A stretch of DNA of 64,000 nt from the NCBI GenBank assembly GCA_003247575.1, contig QJZC01000011.1:1-64000 (forward strand), read 5' to 3'. The notes beneath the pieces are model-generated. The model saw only the letters and a program-made list of their open reading frames with translations. It made no database searches and was not told the origin of the DNA. Position 1 is the first letter of the stretch. The number at the start of each line of letters is the position of its first letter. This DNA is from Pseudomonadota bacterium (GTDB lineage: Bacteria > Myxococcota_A > UBA9160 > SZUA-336). Shown piece after piece: positions 55,121 to 63,868 of the stretch. A program made the translations under genes and the position numbers.

Positions 55121-55229
55121 GCATTCCAGGGGTTCTGCAAGGGTCAATTTAACATAATACACATTATCGGAACTTGTCTGACCAGGGACCGCCTGCGAGA
55201 GGAATCCCCCCACGAACCCCCTGGAATGC
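55121..55229. repeat. Long-range inverted repeat framing an AT-rich core
   Basis: GCATTCCAGGGGTTC (55121-55135) is matched in inverted form at 55214-55229 with one extra base. The 78-base centre contains the AT-rich palindrome listed separately. Confidence 0.6.
55154..55167. promoter_or_regulatory. AT-rich palindromic operator
   Basis: ATAAT-ACAC-ATTAT is a perfect inverted repeat in an otherwise GC-rich genome. It lies 151 bases before the ABC transporter operon. The pattern resembles Fur/PerR/Zur-type operators, but no regulator is linked to it. Confidence 0.4.
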
Positions 55230-55317
55230 GGGCCTGCGAGGCGTAGGAAACACCATTTTCGGGTGTGCACACGATCGGGAGTGGCAGAGCCGGCCTCTGG
55301 AACGTCAGAATGCGTGC

Positions 55318-57384
55318 ATGCCGAATGCATCTTCACGACGGCCAACCGGCAGCTCGACGGCGCGGCGTGGCGCGCTCTGGCTGAGCTTGGGTCTGATGCT
55401 CCAGGTGGTGAGCGCGTGCTCGAACGATCCGTATCCGTCCGACGACCAGACGCGCAAGGTGCTGTACCGAGCCTTTCCCGAAGCGCCCAAGACGCTCGAC
55501 CCGGCAGTCGCCTACACGACCAGCGCACATGCGATCACGGGAAACATCTACGAAGGACTTCTCGAGTACGACTACGTTGCCCGTCCCTACCAGCTGGTTC
55601 CAGCGCTGGCGACCGGGGTCCCAGAGGCCGTGTCAGCCCCGGACGGCACGATCCGTTATCACTTCGAGCTGCGTCCAGGGGTTCGCTACGCCGACGACGC
55701 CTGCTTCGAACTCTCGGAGTCCGAGAGTTCGAAGTCCGAGAGCTCGCACTCCGAGATTCCGGACTCGCCCGGCTCCACGCCGACTACGCGGAGCGTCACC
55801 ACACGCGACCTCGAGTTCAGCTTCCAGCGCTTGGCGGACCCCGCGGTAGCCAGTCCAATCGCACAGAACTTCGCGAAAATTCGCGGATTTCGCCAGTTTT
55901 CAGCGAATCTCGAGCAGCGTCGCGAGCGCGACGCCAGCTTCGCCGCTCGTCCCCCACATGAGCAGTATGCCCTCGTGGGTGGGATCGAAGGAGTTCATCT
56001 CCTGAACGAGCTCGAGCTCGATCTCGTACTCGACGCGCCCTACCCTCAGCTTTTGTACTGGCTAGCCATGCCGTTCACTGCGCCCGTTCCGTGGGAGGCG
56101 GTGGCGTACTATGACGGTGAAGAGGGTCGGCCGCACTTCAGGGACCACCCCGTCGGTACGGGGCCGTTCGTGCTCACTCGTTACAACAAGCAGGCGCTGA
56201 TGGTCCTCGAACAGAATCCGCGCTGGAGGGAGTGGCCGCAGCCCGCTCCGGGGCACATCGCGCCGCTCGGGCCCCGTGCCGGGAGCCGGCTCCCCTTCAT
56301 CGAGCGTGTCGAGTATCGCCGAGAGAAGGAAGCGATTCCTGCCTTCGGGAAGTTTCTACAGGGATACTACGACGGCTCCGCGATCATCGAGGAGAGCTTC
56401 GATCGTGTGATCCAAGAGGATCAGCTCTCGAGCGATATGGCGGAGCGAGGGATGCGTCTCGAGAAGTCGGTCGAGCCCGGCATCTACTATCTCGGCTTCA
56501 ATATGGACGACCCGGTGGTTGGGGCTCCTGCAGGTGAGCGTGGTCGCAAGCTTCGCCAGGCGATGAGCCTGGTGATCGACATCGATGAGCTCTCGCGGCT
56601 GTTCTTGAACGGCCGCGGCGTTCCAGCGAACTCTCCCGTGCCACCGGGGTTGTTCGGGTACGACCCCGAGTACCGCAATCCCTACCGCGAGGTGGACGTA
56701 GAGCGCGCGAAACAGCTTCTGATCGAGGCCGGTTACCCCGGCGGTATCGACGCCGAGACCGGCCGCCCGCTGAAGCTAGGCTTCGATACTCCGGATACGA
56801 CATCGACCGCGCAGCTGCGATCCCAGTTTCACATCGATGCGTGGCGTTCGATCGGGATCGACGTCGAGCTACGCGCGACCACGTACAATCAATTCCAAGA
56901 GAAGATGCGCAACGGTGCCTTTCAGCTGTTTCGTTGGGGCTGGATCGCAGACTATCCCGATCCCGAGAACTTCTTGTTCCTGCTCGAGAGCTCGAATGGT
57001 CGCACCCGGAGCGGTGGTCCGAACACCGCGAACTTCTCGAACGCGGAGTATGACGCACTCTTCGCCGAGATGAAGGACCGGCCCAACGACGAGCGCCGGG
57101 GGGAGCTGATCCGCGAGATGCAGTCGATCCTCGAGCGCGAGCGGCCATGGATCGAGCTCTACCACCCCGAGGACTACAGCCTCGTCTCGCCCTGGTTGGA
57201 GAACGTGAAGCCGTTCGGAATGTCCTACCCCATGCTCAAGTACTACGACATCGATCCGGACGAACGCGCACGCCTGCGTGCGGAATGGAATCAGCCGATC
57301 GTCTGGCCCGCCTATGCGCTCGCGGGGCTCTCGGTGCTCATCGTGGTTCCCGGCATCTTCACCTTCTTCCGGGAGCGCGTGTAG
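55318..57384 (+). CDS. Family 5 ABC transporter substrate-binding lipoprotein
   Basis: The product has about 688 residues. A signal peptide ends in a lipobox (LQVVSAC). The family 5 solute-binding fold follows: VLYRAFPEAPKTLDPAVAYTTSAHAITGNIYEGLLEY, AMPFTAPVPWEAVAYY and FQLFRWGWIADYPDPENFL. Near residue 135 is a Ser-rich insertion encoded by three tandem 15-base repeats. The C-terminus has a TM helix (PAYALAGLSVLIVVPGIFTFF), unusual for a lipoprotein and giving a second membrane anchor. It is the first gene of a five-gene peptide/opine-type transporter operon. Confidence 0.92.
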   Translation: MPNASSRRPTGSSTARRGALWLSLGLMLQVVSACSNDPYPSDDQTRKVLYRAFPEAPKTLDPAVAYTTSAHAITGNIYEGLLEYDYVARPYQLVPALATGVPEAVSAPDGTIRYHFELRPGVRYADDACFELSESESSKSESSHSEIPDSPGSTPTTRSVTTRDLEFSFQRLADPAVASPIAQNFAKIRGFRQFSANLEQRRERDASFAARPPHEQYALVGGIEGVHLLNELELDLVLDAPYPQLLYWLAMPFTAPVPWEAVAYYDGEEGRPHFRDHPVGTGPFVLTRYNKQALMVLEQNPRWREWPQPAPGHIAPLGPRAGSRLPFIERVEYRREKEAIPAFGKFLQGYYDGSAIIEESFDRVIQEDQLSSDMAERGMRLEKSVEPGIYYLGFNMDDPVVGAPAGERGRKLRQAMSLVIDIDELSRLFLNGRGVPANSPVPPGLFGYDPEYRNPYREVDVERAKQLLIEAGYPGGIDAETGRPLKLGFDTPDTTSTAQLRSQFHIDAWRSIGIDVELRATTYNQFQEKMRNGAFQLFRWGWIADYPDPENFLFLLESSNGRTRSGGPNTANFSNAEYDALFAEMKDRPNDERRGELIREMQSILERERPWIELYHPEDYSLVSPWLENVKPFGMSYPMLKYYDIDPDERARLRAEWNQPIVWPAYALAGLSVLIVVPGIFTFFRERV
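55720..55764 (+). repeat. Three tandem 15-bp repeats inside the substrate-binding protein gene
   Basis: Copies at 55720-55734, 55735-55749 and 55750-55764 all begin TCCGAGA. They encode a Ser/Glu-rich insertion (SESSK, SESSH, SEIPD) that is absent from typical family members. Confidence 0.7.
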
Positions 57385-57388
57385 CGCG

Positions 57389-58375
57389 ATGTGGGCCTAC
57401 GTGGTACGCCGCCTCCTGTACGGCTTCATCACCGTACTGGGTGTGCTGTTCTTGCTGTTCCTGCTCTTCTTCACGGTGGCGAATCCGGAGGACATCGCGC
57501 GCAAGGCCGTGGGCGAGAAGGCCTCGCCCGAGGTCTATGCCCAATGGCTGGAGAACCACGGCTACGATCGTCCCCTCTTCGTGAATCCGGAGTACCCTAC
57601 CTCCTCGCTCGCGAGGTACACCGACACGTTGCTCGCCTCACACTACCACGACATGCTGACGTTCGATTTCGGGCGTAGTGATGCCGACGACACTCCGATC
57701 AGCGCGAGGTTACGCGAAGGGGCACTGCCGAGCCTGCTGCTCACGTTTCCGGTCTTCCTCGGAGGGCTCTTGTTCTCCATCGCTCTCTCGCTCCTGATCG
57801 CGTTGTTTCGCGATACCTACATCGACCGGATGGCTGTCGTCCTGTGCGTCGCCGCGATGAGCATTGCCACCTTGCTCTACATCATCTTCGGTCAGTTCCT
57901 GATCGGGAAGGTCTTGCGCTGGTTTCCCATCTCTGGGTTCTCGGGGGATCCTGCAGTCGTGTGGCGGTTCCTCGCGCTTCCCGTGATGATCGGAATCCTC
58001 GCCTCCCTGGGTCCGGACATCCGTTTCTACCGTACGATCTTCCTCGAGGAGGCGCACCGGGACTACGTGCGTACGGCGCGTGCGAAGGGGTGTGGCGAAG
58101 GTTCGCTCATGGCCAATCACATTCTGCGCAACGCCATGCTCCCGATTCTGACCCGCGTCGTAACCACGATTCCGTTCCTGTTCGTCGGCTCGCTGTTGTC
58201 GGAGAACTTCTTCGGCATCCCCGGGCTCGGCGCGCTGACCGTAGAGGCGATCAACGGAAACGACTTCTCGACCCTACGGACCATGGTATACATCGGCGCG
58301 CTGCTGTTCATCGGTGCTCAGATTCTGACCGATGTCACCTACACGATCGCAGACCCGCGCGTGCGGCTCGGCTAG
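57389..58375 (+). CDS. ABC transporter permease, DppB/OppB type
   Basis: The protein has about 328 residues. TM helices include VVRRLLYGFITVLGVLFLLFLL, LLLTFPVFLGGLLFSIALSLL and AVVLCVAAMSIATLLYIIFGQ. The BPD permease EAA loop reads YVRTARAKGCGEGSLMANHILRNAMLPI, where it contacts the ATPase. It starts four bases after the substrate-binding gene. Confidence 0.95.
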   Translation: MWAYVVRRLLYGFITVLGVLFLLFLLFFTVANPEDIARKAVGEKASPEVYAQWLENHGYDRPLFVNPEYPTSSLARYTDTLLASHYHDMLTFDFGRSDADDTPISARLREGALPSLLLTFPVFLGGLLFSIALSLLIALFRDTYIDRMAVVLCVAAMSIATLLYIIFGQFLIGKVLRWFPISGFSGDPAVVWRFLALPVMIGILASLGPDIRFYRTIFLEEAHRDYVRTARAKGCGEGSLMANHILRNAMLPILTRVVTTIPFLFVGSLLSENFFGIPGLGALTVEAINGNDFSTLRTMVYIGALLFIGAQILTDVTYTIADPRVRLG

Positions 58376-58413
58376 CACCCGGATCCGCGACAGTGAAGCA
58401 CGGAAGGGAGTGA

Positions 58414-59439
58414 ATGGTCTGGCTTTCGAACGGGGCCGTCGTCGTGGTGCTCGCGCTGGCTTCTCTAGCCGGTATTGCGGTGCGCCGAAACCCGCTGTGG
58501 CACGATGCGATGAGACGGCTCGCGCGGCGTCGCCCGATCACGCTGATGGCTCTCTCCGTGTTCGGTCTGATTGCCCTGCTCGATTCCGTGTGCTGGGTCG
58601 GTGGCGAGACGGGCCCGGGCTCGGGGGACGCGGTGGCCGCCTATGAGGCGCGCTCGCTGCTCGACCGCTGGTTCGAGCCGGAGAGCTTCCGGGAGCGGAG
58701 CTACTCAGCCCCCTTCGCGGCCGAGGAGTTCTATGGCGCGGCGCCGCTGGAACATCCGGGGGAGCACTGGCTCGGGACCGACGTGCTCGGGCGCGACGTA
58801 TTCTTTCTGACGCTCAAGGGGTTTCGGGTCGCGCTCCTGATTGGCGGCTTCACCAGTCTGATCGTGATCCCGATCGCGCTAGCCTTCGGAATTGCTGCGG
58901 GCTACTTCGGCGGGCGGGTCGACGATGCGGTGTTCTTTCTCATCTCGACCCTTGCTTCCATCCCCTCGCTCTTGCTCTTGATTGCGCTCATCATGGTGCT
59001 CGGGCGGGGCACGACACAGGTGTGCATCGCCCTCGGGATCACGAGCTGGGTGAGCCTCGCGCGTCTCGTGCGCGCGGAGACCTTTCGATTGCGCGAGCTC
59101 GATTATGTCGAAGCCGCGCGCGCACTCGGAGTATCCGAGTTCCAGATCATCCTGCGACACATTCTCCCGAATCTGGCGCATCTAGTCGTCATCACCTTCG
59201 TGTTGCTCTTCAGCAGCATGGTGCTGGCTGAGACGATCCTGGCGTACCTGGGTGTCGGAGTCGATGGCAGCTGGGGACAGATGATCGACCGGGCAAAGGA
59301 CGAGTTCTCGCGCGACCCCGTGGTCTGGTGGAACCTGAGCGCGGCCTCGGCGGCGCTCTTCGCACTGCTCTTGTCCGTGAATCTGCTCGGGGACGCTCTG
59401 CGCGATGTCCTCGATCCGCGCACCCTGCGAGAGCTCTAG
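58414..59439 (+). CDS. ABC transporter permease, DppC/OppC type
   Basis: The protein has 341 residues. An N-terminal TM is followed by the OppC-N region and a periplasmic loop (EHWLGTDVLGRDVFF). The EAA loop is DYVEAARALGVSEFQIILRHILPN. TM helices and the C-terminal GDALRDVLDPR complete it. Its stop overlaps the start of the first ATPase gene by one base. Confidence 0.95.
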   Translation: MVWLSNGAVVVVLALASLAGIAVRRNPLWHDAMRRLARRRPITLMALSVFGLIALLDSVCWVGGETGPGSGDAVAAYEARSLLDRWFEPESFRERSYSAPFAAEEFYGAAPLEHPGEHWLGTDVLGRDVFFLTLKGFRVALLIGGFTSLIVIPIALAFGIAAGYFGGRVDDAVFFLISTLASIPSLLLLIALIMVLGRGTTQVCIALGITSWVSLARLVRAETFRLRELDYVEAARALGVSEFQIILRHILPNLAHLVVITFVLLFSSMVLAETILAYLGVGVDGSWGQMIDRAKDEFSRDPVVWWNLSAASAALFALLLSVNLLGDALRDVLDPRTLREL

Positions 59440-60428
59440 TGGCAGAGCTTCTGCAAGTCTCGAATCTCAGTGTCACCTTTCCCGGGAGCTCGGGGCGGGT
59501 CACCGTGGTAGACGACATCTCCTTCACTATGCAGGCCGGCGAGGTGCTCTCGCTGGTGGGGGAGTCGGGCTGTGGGAAATCGCTGACGGCGCTCGCGATC
59601 ATGCGGCTGGTACCGAAACCGGGAAGGATCGAGACGGCCAGCCGGATCCGGCTCGAAGGACAGGAACTCATGGATCTTGCGGTGCCTGACATGCGCCGCG
59701 TTCGAGGCGAGCAGATCGCCATGATCTTCCAAGAGCCGATGAGCGCCCTCAATCCGGTGCAAGCGGTTGGCCCCCAGGTCGTGGAAGCCTTGCGTCTGCA
59801 CGAGCGGATCACCTCGCGCGAGGCGCGTGCGCGCGTCGAGGAGCTCTTCGAGCGGGTAGGCATACCCGACCCGAGAAAGCGCTTCGAGAGCTATCCGCAC
59901 CAGCTATCGGGTGGGCTCAAGCAGCGCGTGATGATTGCCATGGCGGTCTCGATGCGTCCGCGGCTCCTGATCGCCGACGAACCGACCACGGCGTTGGACG
60001 TGACCGTCCAGGCGCAGATCATCGAGCTTCTGCGCGAGCTGCAGTCCACACTCGGGACCTCCGTGCTGCTGATCACTCATGATCTTGGTGTCGTGAACGA
60101 GCTCGCAGACCGGGTGCTCATGATGTACGCCGGCCGAACCATCGAAGCGGGACTGCGCGAGCAGATCCTCTCTCGTCCCCGCCATCCGTACACCCACGGC
60201 CTGCTGCGTTCGATCCCGGCGCGTGCTGCACGCGGCCAACGGTTGGCCGAGATTTCCGGTGTCGTGCCGTCTCCAGAGCACTGGCCCAGCGGCTGTCGCT
60301 TCGCCCCTCGCTGTTCCGAGCGGCTCGAGGTGTGCACCAAGCAGGTACCCGAGAGCCTAGAGCTCGATGCGACTCACAGCGTGTGTTGTCACGCGGTGGC
60401 TGCGTCCCTCGCGGAGGGAGCACCGTGA
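59439..60428 (+). CDS. ABC transporter ATP-binding protein, DppD/OppD type
   Basis: The protein has about 329 residues. Walker A is GESGCGKS, the signature LSGG in [10 protein letters not shown] and Walker B in [12 protein letters not shown]. The oligopeptide-type C-terminus has Cys residues ([15 protein letters not shown], then CC) that in some relatives bind an Fe-S cluster. It begins at a GTG overlapping the permease stop. Confidence 0.95.
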   Translation: MAELLQVSNLSVTFPGSSGRVTVVDDISFTMQAGEVLSLVGESGCGKSLTALAIMRLVPKPGRIETASRIRLEGQELMDLAVPDMRRVRGEQIAMIFQEPMSALNPVQAVGPQVVEALRLHERITSREARARVEELFERVGIPDPRKRFESYPHQLSGGLKQRVMIAMAVSMRPRLLIADEPTTALDVTVQAQIIELLRELQSTLGTSVLLITHDLGVVNELADRVLMMYAGRTIEAGLREQILSRPRHPYTHGLLRSIPARAARGQRLAEISGVVPSPEHWPSGCRFAPRCSERLEVCTKQVPESLELDATHSVCCHAVAASLAEGAP

Positions 60429-61411
60429 GCGATTCCCCGTTGGTTCAGGTATCCGAGCTCCGAACCTGGTTTCCGATCCGCGCGGGTGTGTTCCAACGAA
60501 TTGTCGGGTGGGTCCGCGCAGTCGATGGTGTCGACCTCGAGATTCCGGCGGGACGCACGCTCGCGCTCGTCGGCGAGTCTGGCTGCGGCAAGACCACCGT
60601 CGGGCGTTCGATGCTGCGTCTGGTAGACATTCGTTCCGGCAGCGTTCGCTTCGATGGGCGCGAGCTCACGACCTTGTCTGCGCGCGAGCTGCATCCATTG
60701 CGCCAACAGATGCAGATCATCTTTCAGGATCCGATGTCTTCGCTGGATCCGCGTATGCGCGTGCGCGATGCGATCGCTGAGGGCGTACGCGCTTTCTTCC
60801 CCCAGGAGACGACGCGCGACCGCACCGAGCGCGTGGCCGAGATGATGCGGCGCGTCCGGCTCGATCCAGACCACATGTGGCGCTATCCGCATGAGTTCTC
60901 GGGTGGGCAGCGGCAGCGCATCTGTATCGCGCGTGCACTCGCGGTGCGTCCACGCTTCATCGTGTGCGACGAATCGATCTCGGCACTCGACGTCTCGATC
61001 CAGGCGCAGATCCTGAACCTGCTGCGAGAGCTGCAAGAGGAGCTGGGGCTCACGTATCTGTTCATCACGCACGATCTCGGGGTCGTGCGCTACCTCGCAG
61101 ACCGAGTGGCGGTCATGTACCTCGGCCAGATCGTCGAGCAGGCGGAGACCGAGGCATTGTTCGGCGATCCTCGACATCCGTACACGCAGACCTTGCTCGC
61201 GGCGATCCCGTCGCTTGATCCCAGCCGGCGGCGCGCCGAAGCGCGTGCGCTCGGCGACGTGCCCTCGCCTGCGGCGCCTCCGAGCGGCTGCCGCTTTCAT
61301 ACGCGCTGTCCCGTGCGCTTGGACTCCTGTTCCGAGGCCGAACCTCCCTGGATAGAGCACGCACGTGGGGCGGTGCGCTGTGTCCTGGCAGAGAAGTCGG
61401 GGCACTCCTAG
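60425..61411 (+). CDS. ABC transporter ATP-binding protein, DppF/OppF type
   Basis: The protein has about 328 residues. Walker A is GESGCGKTT, the signature LSGG-like motif is HEFSGGQRQR and Walker B is FIVCDESISALD, where D-E-P is replaced by D-E-S, a tolerated change. The C-terminal SGCRFHTRCPVRLDSC marks the oligopeptide subfamily. The GTG overlaps the previous stop by four bases. Confidence 0.95.
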   Translation: MSDSPLVQVSELRTWFPIRAGVFQRIVGWVRAVDGVDLEIPAGRTLALVGESGCGKTTVGRSMLRLVDIRSGSVRFDGRELTTLSARELHPLRQQMQIIFQDPMSSLDPRMRVRDAIAEGVRAFFPQETTRDRTERVAEMMRRVRLDPDHMWRYPHEFSGGQRQRICIARALAVRPRFIVCDESISALDVSIQAQILNLLRELQEELGLTYLFITHDLGVVRYLADRVAVMYLGQIVEQAETEALFGDPRHPYTQTLLAAIPSLDPSRRRAEARALGDVPSPAAPPSGCRFHTRCPVRLDSCSEAEPPWIEHARGAVRCVLAEKSGHS

Positions 61412-61501
61412 GACACCGGTCGACCTTTTCGAGCTATGGAATCCTCGGTGCGAATCGCTCGGGCGAATCGAGTACACTGTCGGGCTGTGGAGGTTCGGTC
61501 G

Positions 61502-62038
61502 ATGAAGCTGTCGTTCGAGATGTCGGTGTTCCGCGCTCGTCGCTGGCAAGCAGGATGCAGCTATGGCGCTGTCTGGGGGCGTCCGATCGGTCTGTTGTCG
61601 CTGGTTCTGCTGCTCGCGTGCGCTCAGGCTCCCCTCGATGGCGAGACCCCTGTCGAGGCTGAGCGCTTCTATCCCGCCGAGGCTCGAGTTCTGCTCGAAA
61701 CCGCAGAGGATCTGCTCCTGAGCCAGGGCTACGTGTTCGAAGAAAACGAGCTCGATCTAGGAATATTAGTCGGTCAGCAAATCGAGCAGGTGTCGAGAGG
61801 CCGTGGCTCGACGATCAAGGGGACGATCATCCGGACTCAGGTGGTCGTCGAGGCTTCTGCAGAGGGGGCGGGAACTGCCGTGCTGGCGAGCTTCAACATC
61901 AGTATCGAGCGCCCGACCGGGGAACGCCGAACGTTGACCTCCGAGACCCCGCAGGCGCGACGCTTGCGTCGTGACTTCTACACGGAGCTCGAGGCGCAGC
62001 TAGGGATCGACATCGCCACGAGCGGCCGCCTGCGCTGA
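61502..62038 (+). CDS. Hypothetical lipoprotein
   Basis: The product has about 178 residues, behind GGAGG. The lipobox is LLLAC. The mature part has an alpha/beta look (EARVLLETAEDLLLSQGYVFEENELDLGILVGQQ, VVVEASAEGAGTAVLASFNISIERP) resembling lipoproteins of unknown function. It ends 39 bases inside the convergent gene at 62000. Confidence 0.7.
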   Translation: MKLSFEMSVFRARRWQAGCSYGAVWGRPIGLLSLVLLLACAQAPLDGETPVEAERFYPAEARVLLETAEDLLLSQGYVFEENELDLGILVGQQIEQVSRGRGSTIKGTIIRTQVVVEASAEGAGTAVLASFNISIERPTGERRTLTSETPQARRLRRDFYTELEAQLGIDIATSGRLR

Positions 62039-63169
62039 CGGGCGATCGCTTCCCTCGGCGCTCGGAGCGGCGGTGGGCTCGAAGTCGTCGGGTGTCGCCG
62101 CGAGAACCGTGGCGACAGTTGCTCGATCCTGCAGCACCTCCCCGGTGAGGGTGATAGCGGGGAAGAAGTCGCTGCCGGCCGCGCGGTTCTGGGCGGCAGC
62201 ACGCTTCAGACGTACGATCTGGCGATAGCAGTCGTCCATGACCACGTCGTGATCACAGCGGAGGAGATGGTGTAGCTCGTGGACGACCAGCTCCCCGGCG
62301 TCGAAGCGCGGGGAGTGGAACCAGCTCATCGGGCGTACGAAGACATAGCCGCGCGAGAAGGTGTCGCTCTCTACCTCTCCAGCGACTCCAGCGTCTTCTG
62401 CGAGCACGCCCAGCGTGCGCTGGAGCTGCTCGCTGGCGGTCAATGCAGACAATGCGAGCAGTCGATCGCACGGGGGCGTGAGCGGCATCGAGCGCAGCGC
62501 GCGAATGCGCGCGCCCGCACCATCCGAAGGTGGATCCCACAGGTCGACGCGCGGCACCTCCAGCTCGATCGCGTAGCGGGTCAGTGCCCGACGCATCGCG
62601 TCGGTGGCGCGCTGGACCGCTGCGGAAGAGACGCGAGGTTCGCGCAAGAGGCAGATGCGGAGCACCTCGCTCGGTCCGAATTCCGTGAAGTAGCGCCGCA
62701 CGGGATTGGCGCGGCCTAGATCCATCGCGGCCGTATTGCGAGCGGTGCGCCCGTTGCGTGGTGCGGGTTCGATCCGCGCAGCTACCCAGCTGGGTATGCC
62801 GGCCTTGCGTTCGGATGCAGCGCCTGCGGTCCGCGAGTCCGGATGGCGTTCGAGCACGTACGCATAGAACTCGGCTGCGTCGGCAAGGCGATCGGCTTGT
62901 TCCAGGCAGACGCCCCGGAAGTACACCGCCTCGGCCTCATGCTCGTCTTCGAGGGCGCCGAGCTTTTCGAGCGTGCGCAGCGAGCTCTCGAGGGCGCTAC
63001 AGTCCCCACGCGCATGTGCGCGTCGCGCTGCGTCGAGTTCGAGCCCCGAACGGAGGCCGATACAGCCGGTCACCACGCAGAGCAGCGACAAGAGGAAAAC
63101 GCGTGCGCTCGACGGCAGCCAAGCGTTCCTCCGGGTCCGCGAATGCCAGATGTGGATCATTTGGATCAT
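62000..63169 (-). CDS. Lipoprotein with TPR-like region and zincin-like HExxH motif
   Basis: The product has 389 residues. The lipobox is VVTGC. TPR-like helices (AEAVYFRGVCLEQADRLADAAEFYA) are followed by a domain in which VVHELHHLLRCDHD (about residue 297) is a candidate zinc-metalloprotease HExxH with a further His six residues on. No peptidase family is identified with confidence. Start codon and ribosome site are uncertain. Confidence 0.65.
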   Translation of the reverse strand: MIQMIHIWHSRTRRNAWLPSSARVFLLSLLCVVTGCIGLRSGLELDAARRAHARGDCSALESSLRTLEKLGALEDEHEAEAVYFRGVCLEQADRLADAAEFYAYVLERHPDSRTAGAASERKAGIPSWVAARIEPAPRNGRTARNTAAMDLGRANPVRRYFTEFGPSEVLRICLLREPRVSSAAVQRATDAMRRALTRYAIELEVPRVDLWDPPSDGAGARIRALRSMPLTPPCDRLLALSALTASEQLQRTLGVLAEDAGVAGEVESDTFSRGYVFVRPMSWFHSPRFDAGELVVHELHHLLRCDHDVVMDDCYRQIVRLKRAAAQNRAAGSDFFPAITLTGEVLQDRATVATVLAATPDDFEPTAAPSAEGSDRPSAQAAARGDVDP

Positions 63170-63253
63170 CCGAGACAGCTTACCGGATCATTGACTGCCG
63201 GGGTCGCCAGCGCCGTGGCAACGGCTGCGGTGGGCGCGATACGCTTGTCCCAC

Positions 63254-63868
63254 GTGCGCAGTGCGAGGCGTTTGATCCCATTCCTTCGGTCGCTCAAAGA
63301 GCCCAGCGGGATATCTGCGTTCTGGCTGACCGCATGCCTGTTTGGGCTGACCGCATGCGAGCCTTCCCCGATGCCTCAGGTCGAGATCGCTGGCGCGGCT
63401 GGACAGTCGCTCGAGTTTACGGAGTGGGAAGCAATGCGTTCACTCGGGGCGGTGACCAAGTATCGAGCCAAGGCGACGCGTCGGGCCGGCCAGCCTCCAG
63501 GCCCGATTCTCTACGCCTTGATCGGACCTGCCGGGGAAACTCTGTCTGAGGGATCGATCGCGTACCGCAGCGCGTACGACTTCCGTGAGCCGTTCCGCCA
63601 GGGCGATTCATTTACCCTATCCATTCCCGCCTACCGTGGAGAATCTACCGGACGTCGTGTCGCCCGCATCCGTATCGAGGTGCTGCAGGGATCACAGCGA
63701 CCGACGCCGCCAGCGCCGACGGACCTTCCGCAGGAGGCGTCGCCCGCCCCCGGAGAGGCGCGGTCGCTCGTAGACGTCTTCGAAGAGACTACCGCTCCGG
63801 CGGAGCTCCAACGGGAGTCCGAATCCGCGCTGCCGCCGACGCCGGAGAAGGAAACGGTGCGCGAGTAA
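63254..63868 (+). CDS. Hypothetical lipoprotein
   Basis: The product has about 204 residues from a GTG at 63254. The lipobox is FGLTAC. A mature beta-rich domain follows (AMRSLGAVTKYRAKATRR, PGPILYALIGPAGETLSEG, DSFTLSIPAYRGESTGRRVARIRIEV) and then a Pro/Glu-rich tail. There is no clear ribosome site; a TTG at 63272 is the alternative start. Confidence 0.6.
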   Translation: MRSARRLIPFLRSLKEPSGISAFWLTACLFGLTACEPSPMPQVEIAGAAGQSLEFTEWEAMRSLGAVTKYRAKATRRAGQPPGPILYALIGPAGETLSEGSIAYRSAYDFREPFRQGDSFTLSIPAYRGESTGRRVARIRIEVLQGSQRPTPPAPTDLPQEASPAPGEARSLVDVFEETTAPAELQRESESALPPTPEKETVRE

